Assembly: GCA_020636025.1 (NCBI GenBank) | Contig: JACJYQ010000003.1 | Span: forward strand, 589,558-653,557 | DNA length: 64,000 nt | Direction of reading: 5' to 3' | Source: Lewinellaceae bacterium | Lineage (GTDB): Bacteria > Bacteroidota > Bacteroidia > Chitinophagales > Saprospiraceae | Program-made: the position numbers and the translations under genes | Part shown: positions 54,612 to 64,000 of the stretch, in pieces | Position numbering within the stretch: position 1 is the first letter of the stretch | How the letters are laid out: each line of letters opens with the position of its first letter | The notes under the pieces: generated by a model | What the model saw: the letters and a program-made list of their open reading frames with translations, nothing else | What the model was told of the DNA's origin: nothing | Databases searched by the model: none

Positions 54612-55436
54612 ATGAGTCTTCGCTTACGTATCGCCTTTGCGGTTCTATGGCTGTTTTGTTCCTCAGCGCTCTCCGCGCAAATAGGGTTCTCGATGCCTCT
54701 CGTTGATGAGGCCGCGCCCGGGAGTAACAAGCTTATCCCTGTCAGTGTCACAAATTTCGACAGTGTGGTTTCCATGCAATTTGTTATTCGCTGGAACCCG
54801 GAAGTGTTGAAATACCTCACGATTGACAGGTTCGGTGTCTTGCCCAGTTTTACCATTTCCAATTTCAATGCCCAGCATGCGCTGGATAGCGGATATGTTA
54901 AAATGATGTGGGAAGCCCCTAATTCATTTCCAGGTGTAAGTGTAATTGACACTACCATCTTCCGACTGAGATTCAATGTAGTCGGAGCGGATACTTCCAG
55001 TTCCCATATCTATTTTACAGAAATCGTTAATTCTTTTCCTGCCATCGAGTTTGAGGTAGTGCAGGTCGCTGGTCCTGACAGTTCGCTCGTGGCACATGGT
55101 CTTGAGGACTGCAGCCTTCAAAACGGCTTTGTTGCCGTTGGGTATACAGTAGCCACCAATGAACCGGATGGAGGTAATATCAAAGGGTTGAGCATTTCTC
55201 CCAACCCATTTTCTGAAAGCACACATATAGAATACAATCTGGAGCAAAAAGCGGATGTAAAGGCATTGGTAAGCGATGCTACCGGACGCGTTTTGTTTCA
55301 GAAAACCATATTGGATAATCCCGCTGGAAACCACCAGTTAACCCTGGATAAAACACTTTTCCCTGCGAAAGGAGCTTATTTCTTCACGATTCAAACCGGT
55401 TCCCAAAACTTAACCCGGTCTATGATATGCAATTAA
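54612..55436 (+). CDS. Cohesin-like single-module protein with T9SS type A tail
   Basis: About 274 residues from the ATG at 54612. Signal peptide MSLRLRIAFAVLWLFCSSAL ends SAQ. Residues about 25-165 resemble a cohesin module: GSNKLIPVSVTNFDSVVSMQ, FVIRWNPEVLKYLTIDRFGV, SGYVKMMWEAPN, DTTIFRLRFNVVGADTSSSH. Residues about 190-274 are a type A sorting domain (LSISPNPFSESTHIEYNLEQ to NLTRSMICN). It is the first gene of a unit with the giant cohesin/SprB protein, whose ATG is 41 bp after this stop. Cohesin identity rests on pattern only. Confidence 0.72.
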   Translation: MSLRLRIAFAVLWLFCSSALSAQIGFSMPLVDEAAPGSNKLIPVSVTNFDSVVSMQFVIRWNPEVLKYLTIDRFGVLPSFTISNFNAQHALDSGYVKMMWEAPNSFPGVSVIDTTIFRLRFNVVGADTSSSHIYFTEIVNSFPAIEFEVVQVAGPDSSLVAHGLEDCSLQNGFVAVGYTVATNEPDGGNIKGLSISPNPFSESTHIEYNLEQKADVKALVSDATGRVLFQKTILDNPAGNHQLTLDKTLFPAKGAYFFTIQTGSQNLTRSMICN

Positions 55437-55477
55437 AAAATATTTTCTCACTTATTATCCCATCCTCACTGTTAAAG

Positions 55478-58400
55478 ATGAAGCCGATTATTACACTTTT
55501 CTGCGCTGCTTTGATTGCGATTGCTTCACAGGTTTCTGGTCAGAACATGAGCACAAGCTTTACCGCTACGCCTAGTCTGCCAAACTATCCTTTGGGTACT
55601 CAGCTCTCGGTTGACTTGAACGTTTCCAATTTTATCAATGTATCATCGATACTCCTGCCAATCACCTACAATGCCACGGTGTTGCAGTTCGACTCCATTG
55701 ATAGCCCGGTACTGCCGGAATATGGCGACACAACCCTGGACTTTCACCTGAACCCTGGAGTGATCAAAATTACCTGGTTCCCGAATCCGCTTAATAACCC
55801 GGACGGTGTGACCATTCCCGGTAATAACACCAGGATTCTCACCCTTCGCTTTACTGTTGTAGGCAACGGTACCACCACGGTGAATTTATCCACCACGGTG
55901 CCTTTCAGCCCTATTGAAGTAATCAATTCAACAGGAGACCAGATCTTCAGCAATAATATTTTCCAGAATGGAGGTGGAAGTAACAATGGAGCAACCATAA
56001 TTGGCGGTGTCCCCACCTATGATGGTTTCAAGATAATAGGTACTACGGTGTATGCCAAACAGAATCACAGGGTCTGCGTTCCGGTGACGGTCAATGATTT
56101 TGACAGTATTCAGCTGATGCAATATGCTATGCACTGGGATAATACCAAGTTGAATTATGATTGTGTACGTGGAACCGCGGCACCTATTGTGCCGACATTT
56201 AACCCGCCAGCCGCTGCCCCTGGAACACTGCTGTTGCAATGGGAAGACCCCAACCTGATCAGCGGTAAAGGGGTTACCAAGCCAAATGGCACACGCATAT
56301 ATGAAGTGTGTTTTAATACCATTGGAGATCCAGGCACTCAAACTGATATCACTTTTGACGGATTAGGTTTCAATATCCCACCAGATTTTAATAACAGTTT
56401 TGCGGAAGCATATAACGCCAATGGTCAGAGTATTTGGGAAGAAAGCGGCCCTAATGGCCCTTCAGGTGTGTCTTCTACCGTATTTATCCTGCCAGACCCG
56501 GTTCCTACAGCAGCTGTTACCTACACAGTTGTCAGCGATACCATCAAGCCGGATTCTACGAAGTGTATAAAGGTGAACGTGAAAAACTTCTCTGCCATCA
56601 CAGAATCAGAATTTTTGTTGAGCTACGATGCGCTGAGCCTTTCTTATACAACACCAGTGAGCGTTCCGGCTACTCCATTGAACATTCAGCAGTCCAATTT
56701 TACACACCAGGTAAATGGTACTACAGGTCTGGTTAAATTCAAATGGAAACTCCCGGCCGGAGCAACCGTTGCGGATAATACGACCATATTTGCTCCGTGC
56801 TTTACAGCAATTGGAGCTCCCAATACAGCTTACCCAATTACTTTCGGTACATCAGCCTGTCCAAACCCAACGCCTTTTGCCACGCTGAACGCAATCAGTG
56901 GTGAGCAATACAGAATGGAAGACGGAGAGGTACTGATCAAATCGGCCAGTGGACCTCCAATGGCTTCTGCATCGAATGCCCTTTGCCCGATAGGTGCTAC
57001 AGGCTCGCTGAGCTGTACTCCAAATGGCGATGCCACCGGCTACCTTTGGAGTTATCAGAACAAGACAACCCAAAATGTAAGTAATGTGCCTACCGGTACT
57101 TATACGGTTACGGTTACTTATTCAACCGGTACAACGGCTACTGCAAGTGCAACCGTTAGTTCACCGGATACCCTGAAAATGGACAAATTAATTAGTGGCG
57201 TTAACTGCTTCGGTGAATCTAGTGGAGCCATTAACATTACCCCAAAGGGTGGCGTTGCTCCTTATTCCGGATTTGTATGGTCTGGACCAAATGGATACAC
57301 AGCGCTTAGTGAGGATATCGCAGGTGTTGCAACAGGAAACTATTCTGTAAGCTTTATGGATGCAAACGGTTGTTTCTTTGTTTCTCCGGTGATGACTGTT
57401 ACTACACCGCAGGCAATCTCTATAACTTCTCCCACAGTTTCCAATGTGACTTGCTCTGGAGGTTCCAACGGAGCCGTCAACATTACCCCTCAAGGCGGAA
57501 CAGCTCCGTATACTTACGACTGGAGCAATGATGGCCCGGAAGACCCTGACAATGATCCGCAGAATATTACCGGTTTAACTGCGGGAACCATTACTTGCAC
57601 CATAACCGACTCCAAAGGATGTGTTTTTTCTCCACCAGCAATGACTATTACATCGCCGCAGCCTGTGTCAGGTGTTGCCAGCCAGGTTAAGAATGTTACC
57701 TGTTTTGGCTCATCAACTGGTGGGGCTACCATCACTCCTTCTGGAGGAAATGGAGGATATTCATATAGCTGGAGAACTGTACCTGGCAATACTGAGGTGT
57801 CGACCCAGCAGAGTCCTACCAATCTTCCAGCAGGTACCTATAATGTTGTAATTACAGATAATCAGGGTTGTTCAGGTTCTGTTTCCAGTAACGTGACTAT
57901 CAATGGTCCACTGGCAGCATTAACTATTTCAAATACTACAACCCCAGGCACCTGTTTTGGTGAACCAACCGGATCTATAGATCTTACAGTTTCTGGAGGC
58001 TGGGGTGGTTATACTTATGCCTGGCCATCAGGTTTGCCATCAATACCTGACCCAGTTGGCGTTTCTTCTGGGACCTATGTTGTAACGGTTACTGACAATA
58101 ATGGCTGTTCTGGAACCAATACAGTTGTAGTAAGTGGCCCACAATCAGCCATCAGCTACGGTGCGCCACAGGTTACTAATGTAAGTTGTTTTGGACAAGG
58201 CAACGGAAGCATTTGCATCACTCCATCAGGTGGTGCAGGCGCTCCATATTCGGTTATCTGGAGCAATGGCCAGAACACCAATTGCATAAATAACCTCCAA
58301 CCTGGACCTTATTCTCTAACGATTACAGATGGACAGCAATGTACCAATGTATTTAGCGCCATTGATGTAGCGGGACCAATGCCTCTTGTGTTAAATGCAA

Positions 58401-60370
58401 CTACAACGGAAGCAGATCCATTAGGTGGCATTGATCTTACTGTTATTGGAGGTACTCCTAATTATGCCTACGCATGGGCTGGCGCCAATGGTTCCGTAGG
58501 TAATACACAAGATTTGAATAACATGCCTCCTGGAACGTACACCGTTACGGTTACAGATGATCACAACTGTACAATGGTTGGATCTTATACCATTGTTTCG
58601 GCTAACGTACTTACAGATAATGTAACAGTAACGAGTGTGCAAAACTCTTGTAATGATGATGGCTGTATCAATATTGAAATAGGTGCTTCAGCCACTTCTG
58701 CTGCGCCATTTACGATTTCCTGGTCGGGCGGTACACTTCCAGCATCTTCAGACCTTAATCAGTCCTTGTGTGGACTTCCAGTTGGAATATATGTAGTGAC
58801 TGTTACGGCTTCTAATGGTAATTCAACCACCCTTCCAGCGCAGTTGGTAAATCAATTGCAACCGGCATCTGCGACAATATCGTTTATTCCACCTACAGGT
58901 GCCTTGCAGAATGGGAGTATTACCATTTCTCCTACATTCCCAGGTTCAACTTCATTTTTGTGGAATACAGGAGCTACAACTAATTCTATTTCCTCGCTGG
59001 ATTCAGGTTTATATGTTGTAACGGTTACTAATACCAGTTCAGGATGTACTGCCGTTTATCCAATTCAATTGGATCGTCAGTATCCACCGTACACATTTTT
59101 TAATGCTGATGTTTCGGCACCCGCATGCTTAAGTACGGAAAATGGCCACATTGTTTTAAACGTATCAGGTGGAGTACCACCATTGACTTATAGCTGGGTC
59201 GGCCCTAATGGATATACGGCTACTACTAAAGACATATATGATTTGGCTTCGGGCATGTACTCCGTTACGGTAACTCAAGGTGACGGAACTCAAACGCCAC
59301 ACGGACCATTTGACCTAACAGCCCAATCTGCTCTATCCATCTTCAACGTAAACGAAATATCAATCACCCCGGGTGGTACCCAGGTGAGTGGCGCCAATGT
59401 TTGCGACGGTGTATCTATGGTGGTATTTGGAAACGGAGTGGGTGTTACCAGCATCATGTGGAGCAACGGTGTTACTACCGCAACCAATGCCAGCATGTGT
59501 GGTGGCGATTATTCGGTAACGGTATCAGATGCACTTGGTTGTACAGCTGTTTGGTCGGATGCACTTACTGTGCCGGCGCCAATTACAGCCCAAACACAAG
59601 CTACAGCGCCTACTTGCGGTGAAGACACTGATGGTTCTGCCAAGGTGTACCCAACAGGTGGTATCGAGCCTTACGATGTAGTTTGGTCTAATGGACAATC
59701 AGACCAGCTGGTATTCTCCAGTGGCTTCTCTGAGGCAATTGGTCTGGCCGGAGGCTCTTATCAGGTGACCATCTATGATGCAAATGATGTTGCTCAGGTT
59801 GTTACGGTTAATGTTCCGGTGCCAACACCAATAGAGGTGACATTTACCACGGTTGATCCATTTAATTTCAATACCTGCGATGGCGAACGCATTGCGTTTG
59901 TAACCGGCGCTGTTGATCCTGTTTCCTACACATGGTCTGGCAGTTATGGCCACTCTGGCGATAATGAGCGTGCCGAAGGTTTGTGCGCCGGTGAGGTGTT
60001 GTACTTCGAGATCGAGGACGGAAGAGGATGTTCAGTGAGCATCATTGATTCCATTCCTTATCCTGAAGATGGATGCTGGCATGTTCGTCCGGTACTTACA
60101 CCTGCCGAACAGGATGGCAACAACGACTGGACACTGATCACTTGTGCAGAAGCTTCTGCGAATACAGTTGAAATTTACAATCGCTGGGGACAGTTGGTTT
60201 TCCAGACAGAAAACTACAGCAACAATCCTTCCGATCCGACGCACACCTGGACTGGGTTCACCCGTTCAGGACAAGCCTTGCCAGAAGGTGTTTATTACTG
60301 TGTCATCACTTACCAGGATGATCAGGGTAACCAGCATCAGGTTAAGAGTCACATCAACTTATTGAAATAG
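55478..60370 (+). CDS. Giant adhesin: cohesin-like modules, SprB-type repeats, T9SS type B (CHU_C) tail
   Basis: About 1630 residues from the ATG at 55478 (MKPIITLFCAALIAIASQVS); the frame opens at 55427 inside the previous gene. Three cohesin-like modules span about 25-165, 180-330 and 345-495 (LSVDLNVSNFINVSSILLPI; VCVPVTVNDFDSIQLMQYAM; KCIKVNVKNFSAITESEFLL). From about 570 to 1520 there are about eleven SprB-type repeats of the form VxCFGxxxGxxxITPxGG, YxYxWSNG, GTYxVTVTDxxGC. The end (about 1536-1630) is a CHU_C/type B domain: NTVEIYNRWGQLVFQTENYS, TWTGFTRSGQALPEGVYYCV. SprB is the gliding adhesin of Flavobacterium johnsoniae. The PorP/SprF gene follows, as expected for type B substrates. 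Confidence 0.88.
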   Translation: MKPIITLFCAALIAIASQVSGQNMSTSFTATPSLPNYPLGTQLSVDLNVSNFINVSSILLPITYNATVLQFDSIDSPVLPEYGDTTLDFHLNPGVIKITWFPNPLNNPDGVTIPGNNTRILTLRFTVVGNGTTTVNLSTTVPFSPIEVINSTGDQIFSNNIFQNGGGSNNGATIIGGVPTYDGFKIIGTTVYAKQNHRVCVPVTVNDFDSIQLMQYAMHWDNTKLNYDCVRGTAAPIVPTFNPPAAAPGTLLLQWEDPNLISGKGVTKPNGTRIYEVCFNTIGDPGTQTDITFDGLGFNIPPDFNNSFAEAYNANGQSIWEESGPNGPSGVSSTVFILPDPVPTAAVTYTVVSDTIKPDSTKCIKVNVKNFSAITESEFLLSYDALSLSYTTPVSVPATPLNIQQSNFTHQVNGTTGLVKFKWKLPAGATVADNTTIFAPCFTAIGAPNTAYPITFGTSACPNPTPFATLNAISGEQYRMEDGEVLIKSASGPPMASASNALCPIGATGSLSCTPNGDATGYLWSYQNKTTQNVSNVPTGTYTVTVTYSTGTTATASATVSSPDTLKMDKLISGVNCFGESSGAINITPKGGVAPYSGFVWSGPNGYTALSEDIAGVATGNYSVSFMDANGCFFVSPVMTVTTPQAISITSPTVSNVTCSGGSNGAVNITPQGGTAPYTYDWSNDGPEDPDNDPQNITGLTAGTITCTITDSKGCVFSPPAMTITSPQPVSGVASQVKNVTCFGSSTGGATITPSGGNGGYSYSWRTVPGNTEVSTQQSPTNLPAGTYNVVITDNQGCSGSVSSNVTINGPLAALTISNTTTPGTCFGEPTGSIDLTVSGGWGGYTYAWPSGLPSIPDPVGVSSGTYVVTVTDNNGCSGTNTVVVSGPQSAISYGAPQVTNVSCFGQGNGSICITPSGGAGAPYSVIWSNGQNTNCINNLQPGPYSLTITDGQQCTNVFSAIDVAGPMPLVLNATTTEADPLGGIDLTVIGGTPNYAYAWAGANGSVGNTQDLNNMPPGTYTVTVTDDHNCTMVGSYTIVSANVLTDNVTVTSVQNSCNDDGCINIEIGASATSAAPFTISWSGGTLPASSDLNQSLCGLPVGIYVVTVTASNGNSTTLPAQLVNQLQPASATISFIPPTGALQNGSITISPTFPGSTSFLWNTGATTNSISSLDSGLYVVTVTNTSSGCTAVYPIQLDRQYPPYTFFNADVSAPACLSTENGHIVLNVSGGVPPLTYSWVGPNGYTATTKDIYDLASGMYSVTVTQGDGTQTPHGPFDLTAQSALSIFNVNEISITPGGTQVSGANVCDGVSMVVFGNGVGVTSIMWSNGVTTATNASMCGGDYSVTVSDALGCTAVWSDALTVPAPITAQTQATAPTCGEDTDGSAKVYPTGGIEPYDVVWSNGQSDQLVFSSGFSEAIGLAGGSYQVTIYDANDVAQVVTVNVPVPTPIEVTFTTVDPFNFNTCDGERIAFVTGAVDPVSYTWSGSYGHSGDNERAEGLCAGEVLYFEIEDGRGCSVSIIDSIPYPEDGCWHVRPVLTPAEQDGNNDWTLITCAEASANTVEIYNRWGQLVFQTENYSNNPSDPTHTWTGFTRSGQALPEGVYYCVITYQDDQGNQHQVKSHINLLK

Positions 60371-60566
60371 CGATGGGTAATTGGTTGAGAGGTTTGCCCT
60401 CTTAGAGTAAACCTCTCAACCTGACTTTGTCGTGAAGTAAACCAAACGTGGTTTTGAAATAAATGGCTTGCATAATCACTCCGGATACCCGGGGCTGTCA
60501 AACCTTTCAATCCACACTAATCATACTGAACTACTCTCTCATAATTTCTCCAACAACATCATTAAG

Positions 60567-61499
60567 ATGAAGAATATATTTTTTACCCTCGCTTTTGCTT
60601 TTGCAACCCTTTCAGCTTTTGCCCAGGAACAAGCTGTTTACTCCCAATACCATGTTTTTCCAGTACTGATCAACCCTGGTTATGCCGGATTTGAAAACAA
60701 CCACCAGTTTCTGGCGAATGCGCGCAGTTCCTGGACAGGTTTCCCTGGCCGTCCATCTACATACACGTTGCTATACAACGGCCCGGTAAGTGATAAACTG
60801 GCATTGGGTGGAGGACTTTTCTCCGAAACGGCCGGTGATATCAAAACCACCAAAATTCAGTTGAATTATGCTTTCCGGTTTAAAATTCAGAAGGTCATGA
60901 TGGGTCTTGGTTTGTCTACAGACTTTATCAACAAAAAAGCTGATACCGAAATTCTGATGGACAGAACTGTGGACATTAACGATGCCACACTGGAAAGCCT
61001 GATCGACGGACAGCAAATTTTCGATGCATCTGTGGGTGGTTACCTGCAGTACGACGAGCGCTTTTTTGCCGCCTTTGTATTGCCAAACACCGTTCGTACC
61101 CGTCTCGATGAGGTATTGGTGGAGGACAACACCACAAACAACAACGGCGGACACTACATCTTCCAGTTGGGATATATCCTGAACGTGCCAAATCAGAACT
61201 TCAAGATCCTTCCTTCTATCACCGTCAGGAAATTGCGTAACACACCTTCCCAGATCGATATTCATGTGCAGGGTCGCTTCCTCGAAGAAAAGCTTATTGC
61301 AGGTCTTACCTTCAGACCAAGCACCGATGGCTCCGCAGTATGTTTATTGGGTACCAAGGTCAACAACTTCCAGTTGTTTTATTCCTACGACTTGTCATTC
61401 TCAAACTTCCAGCGTTACAGCGGCGGATCGCATGAGCTGAGTGTTGCCTATAACATTCCTCGGAAAGCTCCGGTTGTTATGCCAGAGGTGCAGAACTGA
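60567..61499 (+). CDS. PorP/SprF family type IX secretion membrane protein
   Basis: About 310 residues from the ATG at 60567, which starts the signal peptide MKNIFFTLAFAFATLSAFAQ; the frame opens 99 bp earlier. The mature start EQAVYSQYHVFPVLINPGYA is the family signature. The rest alternates as an outer-membrane beta-barrel (NYAFRFKIQKVMMGLGLSTD, GGYLQYDERFFAAFVLPNTV) with a C-terminal strand. SprF-type proteins are needed for export or anchoring of type B substrates such as SprB. Here the probable client is the adhesin directly upstream. Confidence 0.92.
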   Translation: MKNIFFTLAFAFATLSAFAQEQAVYSQYHVFPVLINPGYAGFENNHQFLANARSSWTGFPGRPSTYTLLYNGPVSDKLALGGGLFSETAGDIKTTKIQLNYAFRFKIQKVMMGLGLSTDFINKKADTEILMDRTVDINDATLESLIDGQQIFDASVGGYLQYDERFFAAFVLPNTVRTRLDEVLVEDNTTNNNGGHYIFQLGYILNVPNQNFKILPSITVRKLRNTPSQIDIHVQGRFLEEKLIAGLTFRPSTDGSAVCLLGTKVNNFQLFYSYDLSFSNFQRYSGGSHELSVAYNIPRKAPVVMPEVQN

Positions 61500-61677
61500 T
61501 CTGTTCCACATTAGAAATTACAGATTGGAATTTTTAAAATTCCAGCCAAACAAGAGTACAATAGGGTAATTGAATCAACTACCCTCTGAGAAAATATTAT
61601 CCGGATTTAAGCAATTCATTATCAGCGCTTTATCCGGGTTCAAGAAAAACTGTCTTTAACAATTGGTTTTTGGGATG

Positions 61678-61711
61678 GCCTCTCTCCTTGTAGTAGGAGG
61701 GGGGCTTTTTT
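61678..61711 (+). terminator. Terminator after the PorP/SprF gene
   Basis: GCCTCTCTCCT / AGGAGGGGGGC stem with G-T pairs, six-base loop, then six T. It closes the 54.6-61.5 kb unit. Confidence 0.78.
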
Positions 61712-61734
61712 ATTGAAGATTGCAGACTGAAGAA

Positions 61735-61932
61735 TGAGTGAATTGAATACATGATTAATAGATTACATGATTATCAGATTGTCGAAGTGCTTTCAGATGT
61801 CAAAAAGACATTTGTTGTATTACATCTTCAATCCGAAATCTTACCTCCCATCGTCAATCTAGTAATCAAATAATCTAATGTTCATGTAATCCAAAGTTCA
61901 TGTAATCCAATGTTCATGTAATCTGTTGAGCG
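61735..61932. repeat. Imperfect inverted repeat of GATTACATGATTA / TTCATGTAATC words
   Basis: The left side holds GATTACATGATTATCAGATT, then GTCGAAGTGCTTTCAG. The right side is tandem TGTTCATGTAATCCAA units. Pairing is partial. Loop-proximal GATTGTCGAAGTG is shared with 53.85 kb and, nearly, with position 60. Confidence 0.65.
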
Positions 61933-62682
61933 GTCAATAAGCGGCTTTCTGATATGTGTCAGGAACCTGATTCAGTATAAGGTTGTCTGATTTGTGAAAG
62001 TTTTAATAAAGAGGAAACATCATCAGTTTTTTCTAAAAAAATGCAATTGGCGAAGTATTAAAAAAGGATTAAAAAGATGTTGGATTGTATACTTTGTTTC
62101 TTTATAAATATCAGATAATCAGATATTTAAGTTGTTTTTTAACATGTTTTGACCACCCGAATACGTATTGTAATATTAGATTTCAATTTAAAAAATATTA
62201 AACGGGGTTTTGGCTTTAAACTTGGCTTACTTTTGGCAGGTATTTGATATCAAATGCACGAATTTTTTTAATCCACGCAGTTCCCTTTATGATCTTGTGA
62301 GCAAGGTTGGTCCCGAGTATTCGGGGCGGGAAACATCCACCTGGCGGTTTCTCTTTCTTCTTCAGCTCCCTGATGGTTTTTAGCGTATCGTACTGCATAG
62401 AAATATGCAAATGGCTTGATTCTGATTTTTGCAAATAGCTGGAATTTGATCAGGTCGATTAGCAGCCAGTATTATTTTAGTTAGTCAGTTAGAGCTAATA
62501 TTTTTCCTTGGAGAAGATATTTTCTGTTTCAGTTTGCTTCGACAATTGCATGGTAAAAAGCATTGATTTCACCCGGTCAATCCCAGGTTGTTTATGCGTT
62601 TTGCTTTCTCTAAATAACAGGCTGACAAAAAGGCCTCATATCTACAGTACTTACTTTTTTTCTCACTAATTTTTTTAACAAC
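61933..62682. other. A+T-rich intergenic region, no gene seen
   Basis: 750 bp. The only frame of note (62216-62434, minus) lacks protein-like character. A short hairpin CCCGA-GTAT-TCGGG lies at 62312-62325. No consensus promoter was recognised for the gene at 62683. Confidence 0.5.
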
Positions 62683-63099
62683 ATGAAAAGAATGAAATTC
62701 ATTCACGTCGCACTTTTTGCAGTGCTGACCTTCATGGGTTCAATCAGTCTTTCAGCACAACAAAACTGGCTTCCACCTGCACAGGCGCAGTCGGTTATTA
62801 AAGTTGCGCTTCAACAACTGCATGCACCCACACCGACTCCTGTTAAAGGTGTTGGAAATTACAATCCTTCAACCAGCTCAGGTCCAAATGGCAAAACTGC
62901 CGGGTGCCCTGATTGCACGTTGAACGCAGTAAAGGAGGCATTTCTCCTTCAGGTGCTTGAAAGAAGCCACCAGGGCATGGCAACAGGTGCCGCAGTTGAT
63001 GAGGTACGTGCCATGATGATTGCTGGTGCCAACAACACACCTTCTCTTCTGACAGCTATCCAGACAGCTTACGTTTGGGTAACTGATCTACTTTCTTAA
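62683..63099 (+). CDS. Small secreted protein of unknown function
   Basis: 138 residues. Signal peptide MKRMKFIHVALFAVLTFMGS then ISLSAQQ. The mature part (about 112 residues) has a Pro/Thr/Ser-rich stretch (LHAPTPTPVKGVGNYNPSTS), a CPDC motif (TAGCPDCTLNAVKEAFLLQV) and a helical C-terminus (GAAVDEVRAMMIAGANNTPS, LLTAIQTAYVWVTDLLS). I recognise no family. It has no sorting domain. It may be a periplasmic or released partner of the neighbouring surface proteins. Confidence 0.7.
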   Translation: MKRMKFIHVALFAVLTFMGSISLSAQQNWLPPAQAQSVIKVALQQLHAPTPTPVKGVGNYNPSTSSGPNGKTAGCPDCTLNAVKEAFLLQVLERSHQGMATGAAVDEVRAMMIAGANNTPSLLTAIQTAYVWVTDLLS

Positions 63100-63163
63100 T
63101 TTAAATCTCTTTTACTCACACTTTTCTCTTTTTAAGTTGAACGCTTAAATCGTACTCTTACTC

Positions 63164-64000
63164 ATGAAAAGAAGAATAATTACATTTACACAATGTCTTT
63201 TGTTGACCGCATTTACCATTACGGTAGCAAATGCCCAGGTATTCAACGGAGGCGTTTTAAACCAGGCGGGTAATTCCTTTATCCCGTCTACTGGTACTGG
63301 TGGTTGTGCAGTGACCGACACTTGGACTGCAACTTCTGCCGGGCTTACTAATCAGATGCTTAACAAAGTTACCATCAATCTTACCCACACTTTTGATGGT
63401 GATCTTCTGATTTATCTGCAAGCTCCAAACGGTGAAATAATTGAGCTCAGCACTGGAAACGGTGGTGGTGGCGACAATTACACAAACACTGTATTTATGG
63501 ATGGCAATCCTTCGATTACTTCTGGTTCGCCCCCATACACAGGCACTTTTTCACCAGAAGGTACCACGGCCACTACTTCTTGCGCTGGTAGTATTACACC
63601 AACGGTTACTACCTTGGGTAACTTTACTGCTGGTCAAAATGGTAACTGGACATTGATCATTAAAGATCAGTTCGGTGGTGATTCTGGTACGATGTTGGCC
63701 TGGAGCATTGAGTTTGTTGCTCCTCCTCCTCCTCCCACACCATGTGCGATCATTTGTCCAGCCAACCTGAACTACAACCTTGATCCAGGTGCTTGTACCC
63801 AGGTTGTGAACTACGATGTACTGACAACCGGTACATGTGAAGTAGTTGACCAGGCTTGTGGTTTTGTTGGCACCTTTGATCCATCATCTGTTGATGCATG
63901 GCAGGTTGTTGGTCAGTCAGGTATGGGTCCTGTACCTGCTGGTAACAACAAAGTTATCTTCAGCGATGCCGGTGCTGCTTGCCCTGCACCATTTGATCAG
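63164..64000 (+). CDS. Secreted protein with P-domain and HYR-like module (3' end beyond window)
   Basis: 279 codons are open to the window edge, so the gene is partial. Signal peptide MKRRIITFTQCLLLTAFTIT ends VANAQ. Residues about 30-185 look like a proprotein-convertase P-domain: NKVTINLTHTFDGDLLIYLQ, APNGEIIELSTGNGGGGDNY, GNWTLIIKDQFGGDSGTMLA, WSIEF. After a poly-Pro linker comes the start of an HYR-like module (CAIICPANLNYNLDPGACTQ). Similar proteins usually end in a T9SS tail. It begins 64 bp after the small secreted gene. Confidence 0.82.
   Translation, partial: MKRRIITFTQCLLLTAFTITVANAQVFNGGVLNQAGNSFIPSTGTGGCAVTDTWTATSAGLTNQMLNKVTINLTHTFDGDLLIYLQAPNGEIIELSTGNGGGGDNYTNTVFMDGNPSITSGSPPYTGTFSPEGTTATTSCAGSITPTVTTLGNFTAGQNGNWTLIIKDQFGGDSGTMLAWSIEFVAPPPPPTPCAIICPANLNYNLDPGACTQVVNYDVLTTGTCEVVDQACGFVGTFDPSSVDAWQVVGQSGMGPVPAGNNKVIFSDAGAACPAPFDQ

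Noticed and set aside
62216..62434. Minus-strand frame of 72 codons
   Set aside because: No domain, no conserved-looking region, basic low-complexity content, in an A+T-rich gap.

Overview
The window reads as chromosomal DNA of a Bacteroidota bacterium, most likely from the Saprospiria (Saprospiraceae/Lewinellaceae type). The evidence is T9SS type A and type B C-terminal sorting domains, a PorP/SprF protein, SprB-type repeats, a GLPGLI protein, a TonB-dependent receptor with an N-terminal carboxypeptidase-regulatory domain, Bacteroidota promoters (TTTG, 20-21 nt, TAnnTTTG), and no consistent Shine-Dalgarno sequences. Lineage is inferred from gene content, not from a marker phylogeny.

Layout. 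0.2-7.3 kb: a SnoaL-like protein, two tandem DUF4331 secreted proteins (only the second keeps a T9SS tail), an OmpA-family lipoprotein, and a cupin plus pentapeptide-repeat pair. 7.3-14.7 kb (minus): a complete ABC-2/MFP/TolC exporter operon with its TetR-family regulator; the regulator's promoter and a direct-repeat operator are visible and move its start codon. 14.9-22.6 kb: an ECF sigma factor, a CNNM/CorC-type transporter, fumarylacetoacetase, a lipoprotein, a DUF2953-GerW pair (homologues of Bacillus ytfI-ytfJ), and a bifunctional Rel enzyme. 22.8-29.2 kb: tRNA-Leu(UAG), then tig-clpP-clpX, an acyltransferase and a class V aminotransferase. 29.1-34.6 kb: a histidine kinase and an OmpR-type regulator that look like a split RprX/RprY pair, with a GLPGLI protein, murI and eno between them. 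35-37.8 kb: a Cys-rich HYC_CC_PP-like protein and a TonB-dependent receptor, a probable metal uptake unit. 37.8-48.6 kb: Asp/Glu racemase, LysE exporter, ATP-grasp enzyme, Uup-like ABC-F protein, aminopeptidase P, gcvH, an MFS transporter, L-serine ammonia-lyase and a LuxR-type response regulator.

49-64 kb is a surface-protein region. It holds a 1512-residue T9SS protein with HYR-like modules and two dockerin-type F-hand repeats; a 274-residue protein with one cohesin-like module and a T9SS tail; a 1630-residue protein with three cohesin-like modules, about eleven SprB-type repeats and a type B (CHU_C) tail; a PorP/SprF protein; a small unrecognised secreted protein; and the start of a P-domain/HYR protein cut by the window edge. 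Cohesin-like and dockerin-like modules on neighbouring exported proteins suggest a self-assembling surface scaffold. This is the best candidate here for an undescribed system.

The non-coding DNA is also unusual. At least ten intergenic gaps hold long, nearly perfect inverted repeats built from short A+T- or G+A-rich words. Many abut or include the stop codons of the flanking genes, and two loci share loop as well as arms. One 359-bp element at 53.75-54.11 kb has terminal inverted repeats and an exact 13-bp flanking direct repeat, like a non-autonomous transposon. No rRNA, CRISPR array, prophage or transposase gene was seen.
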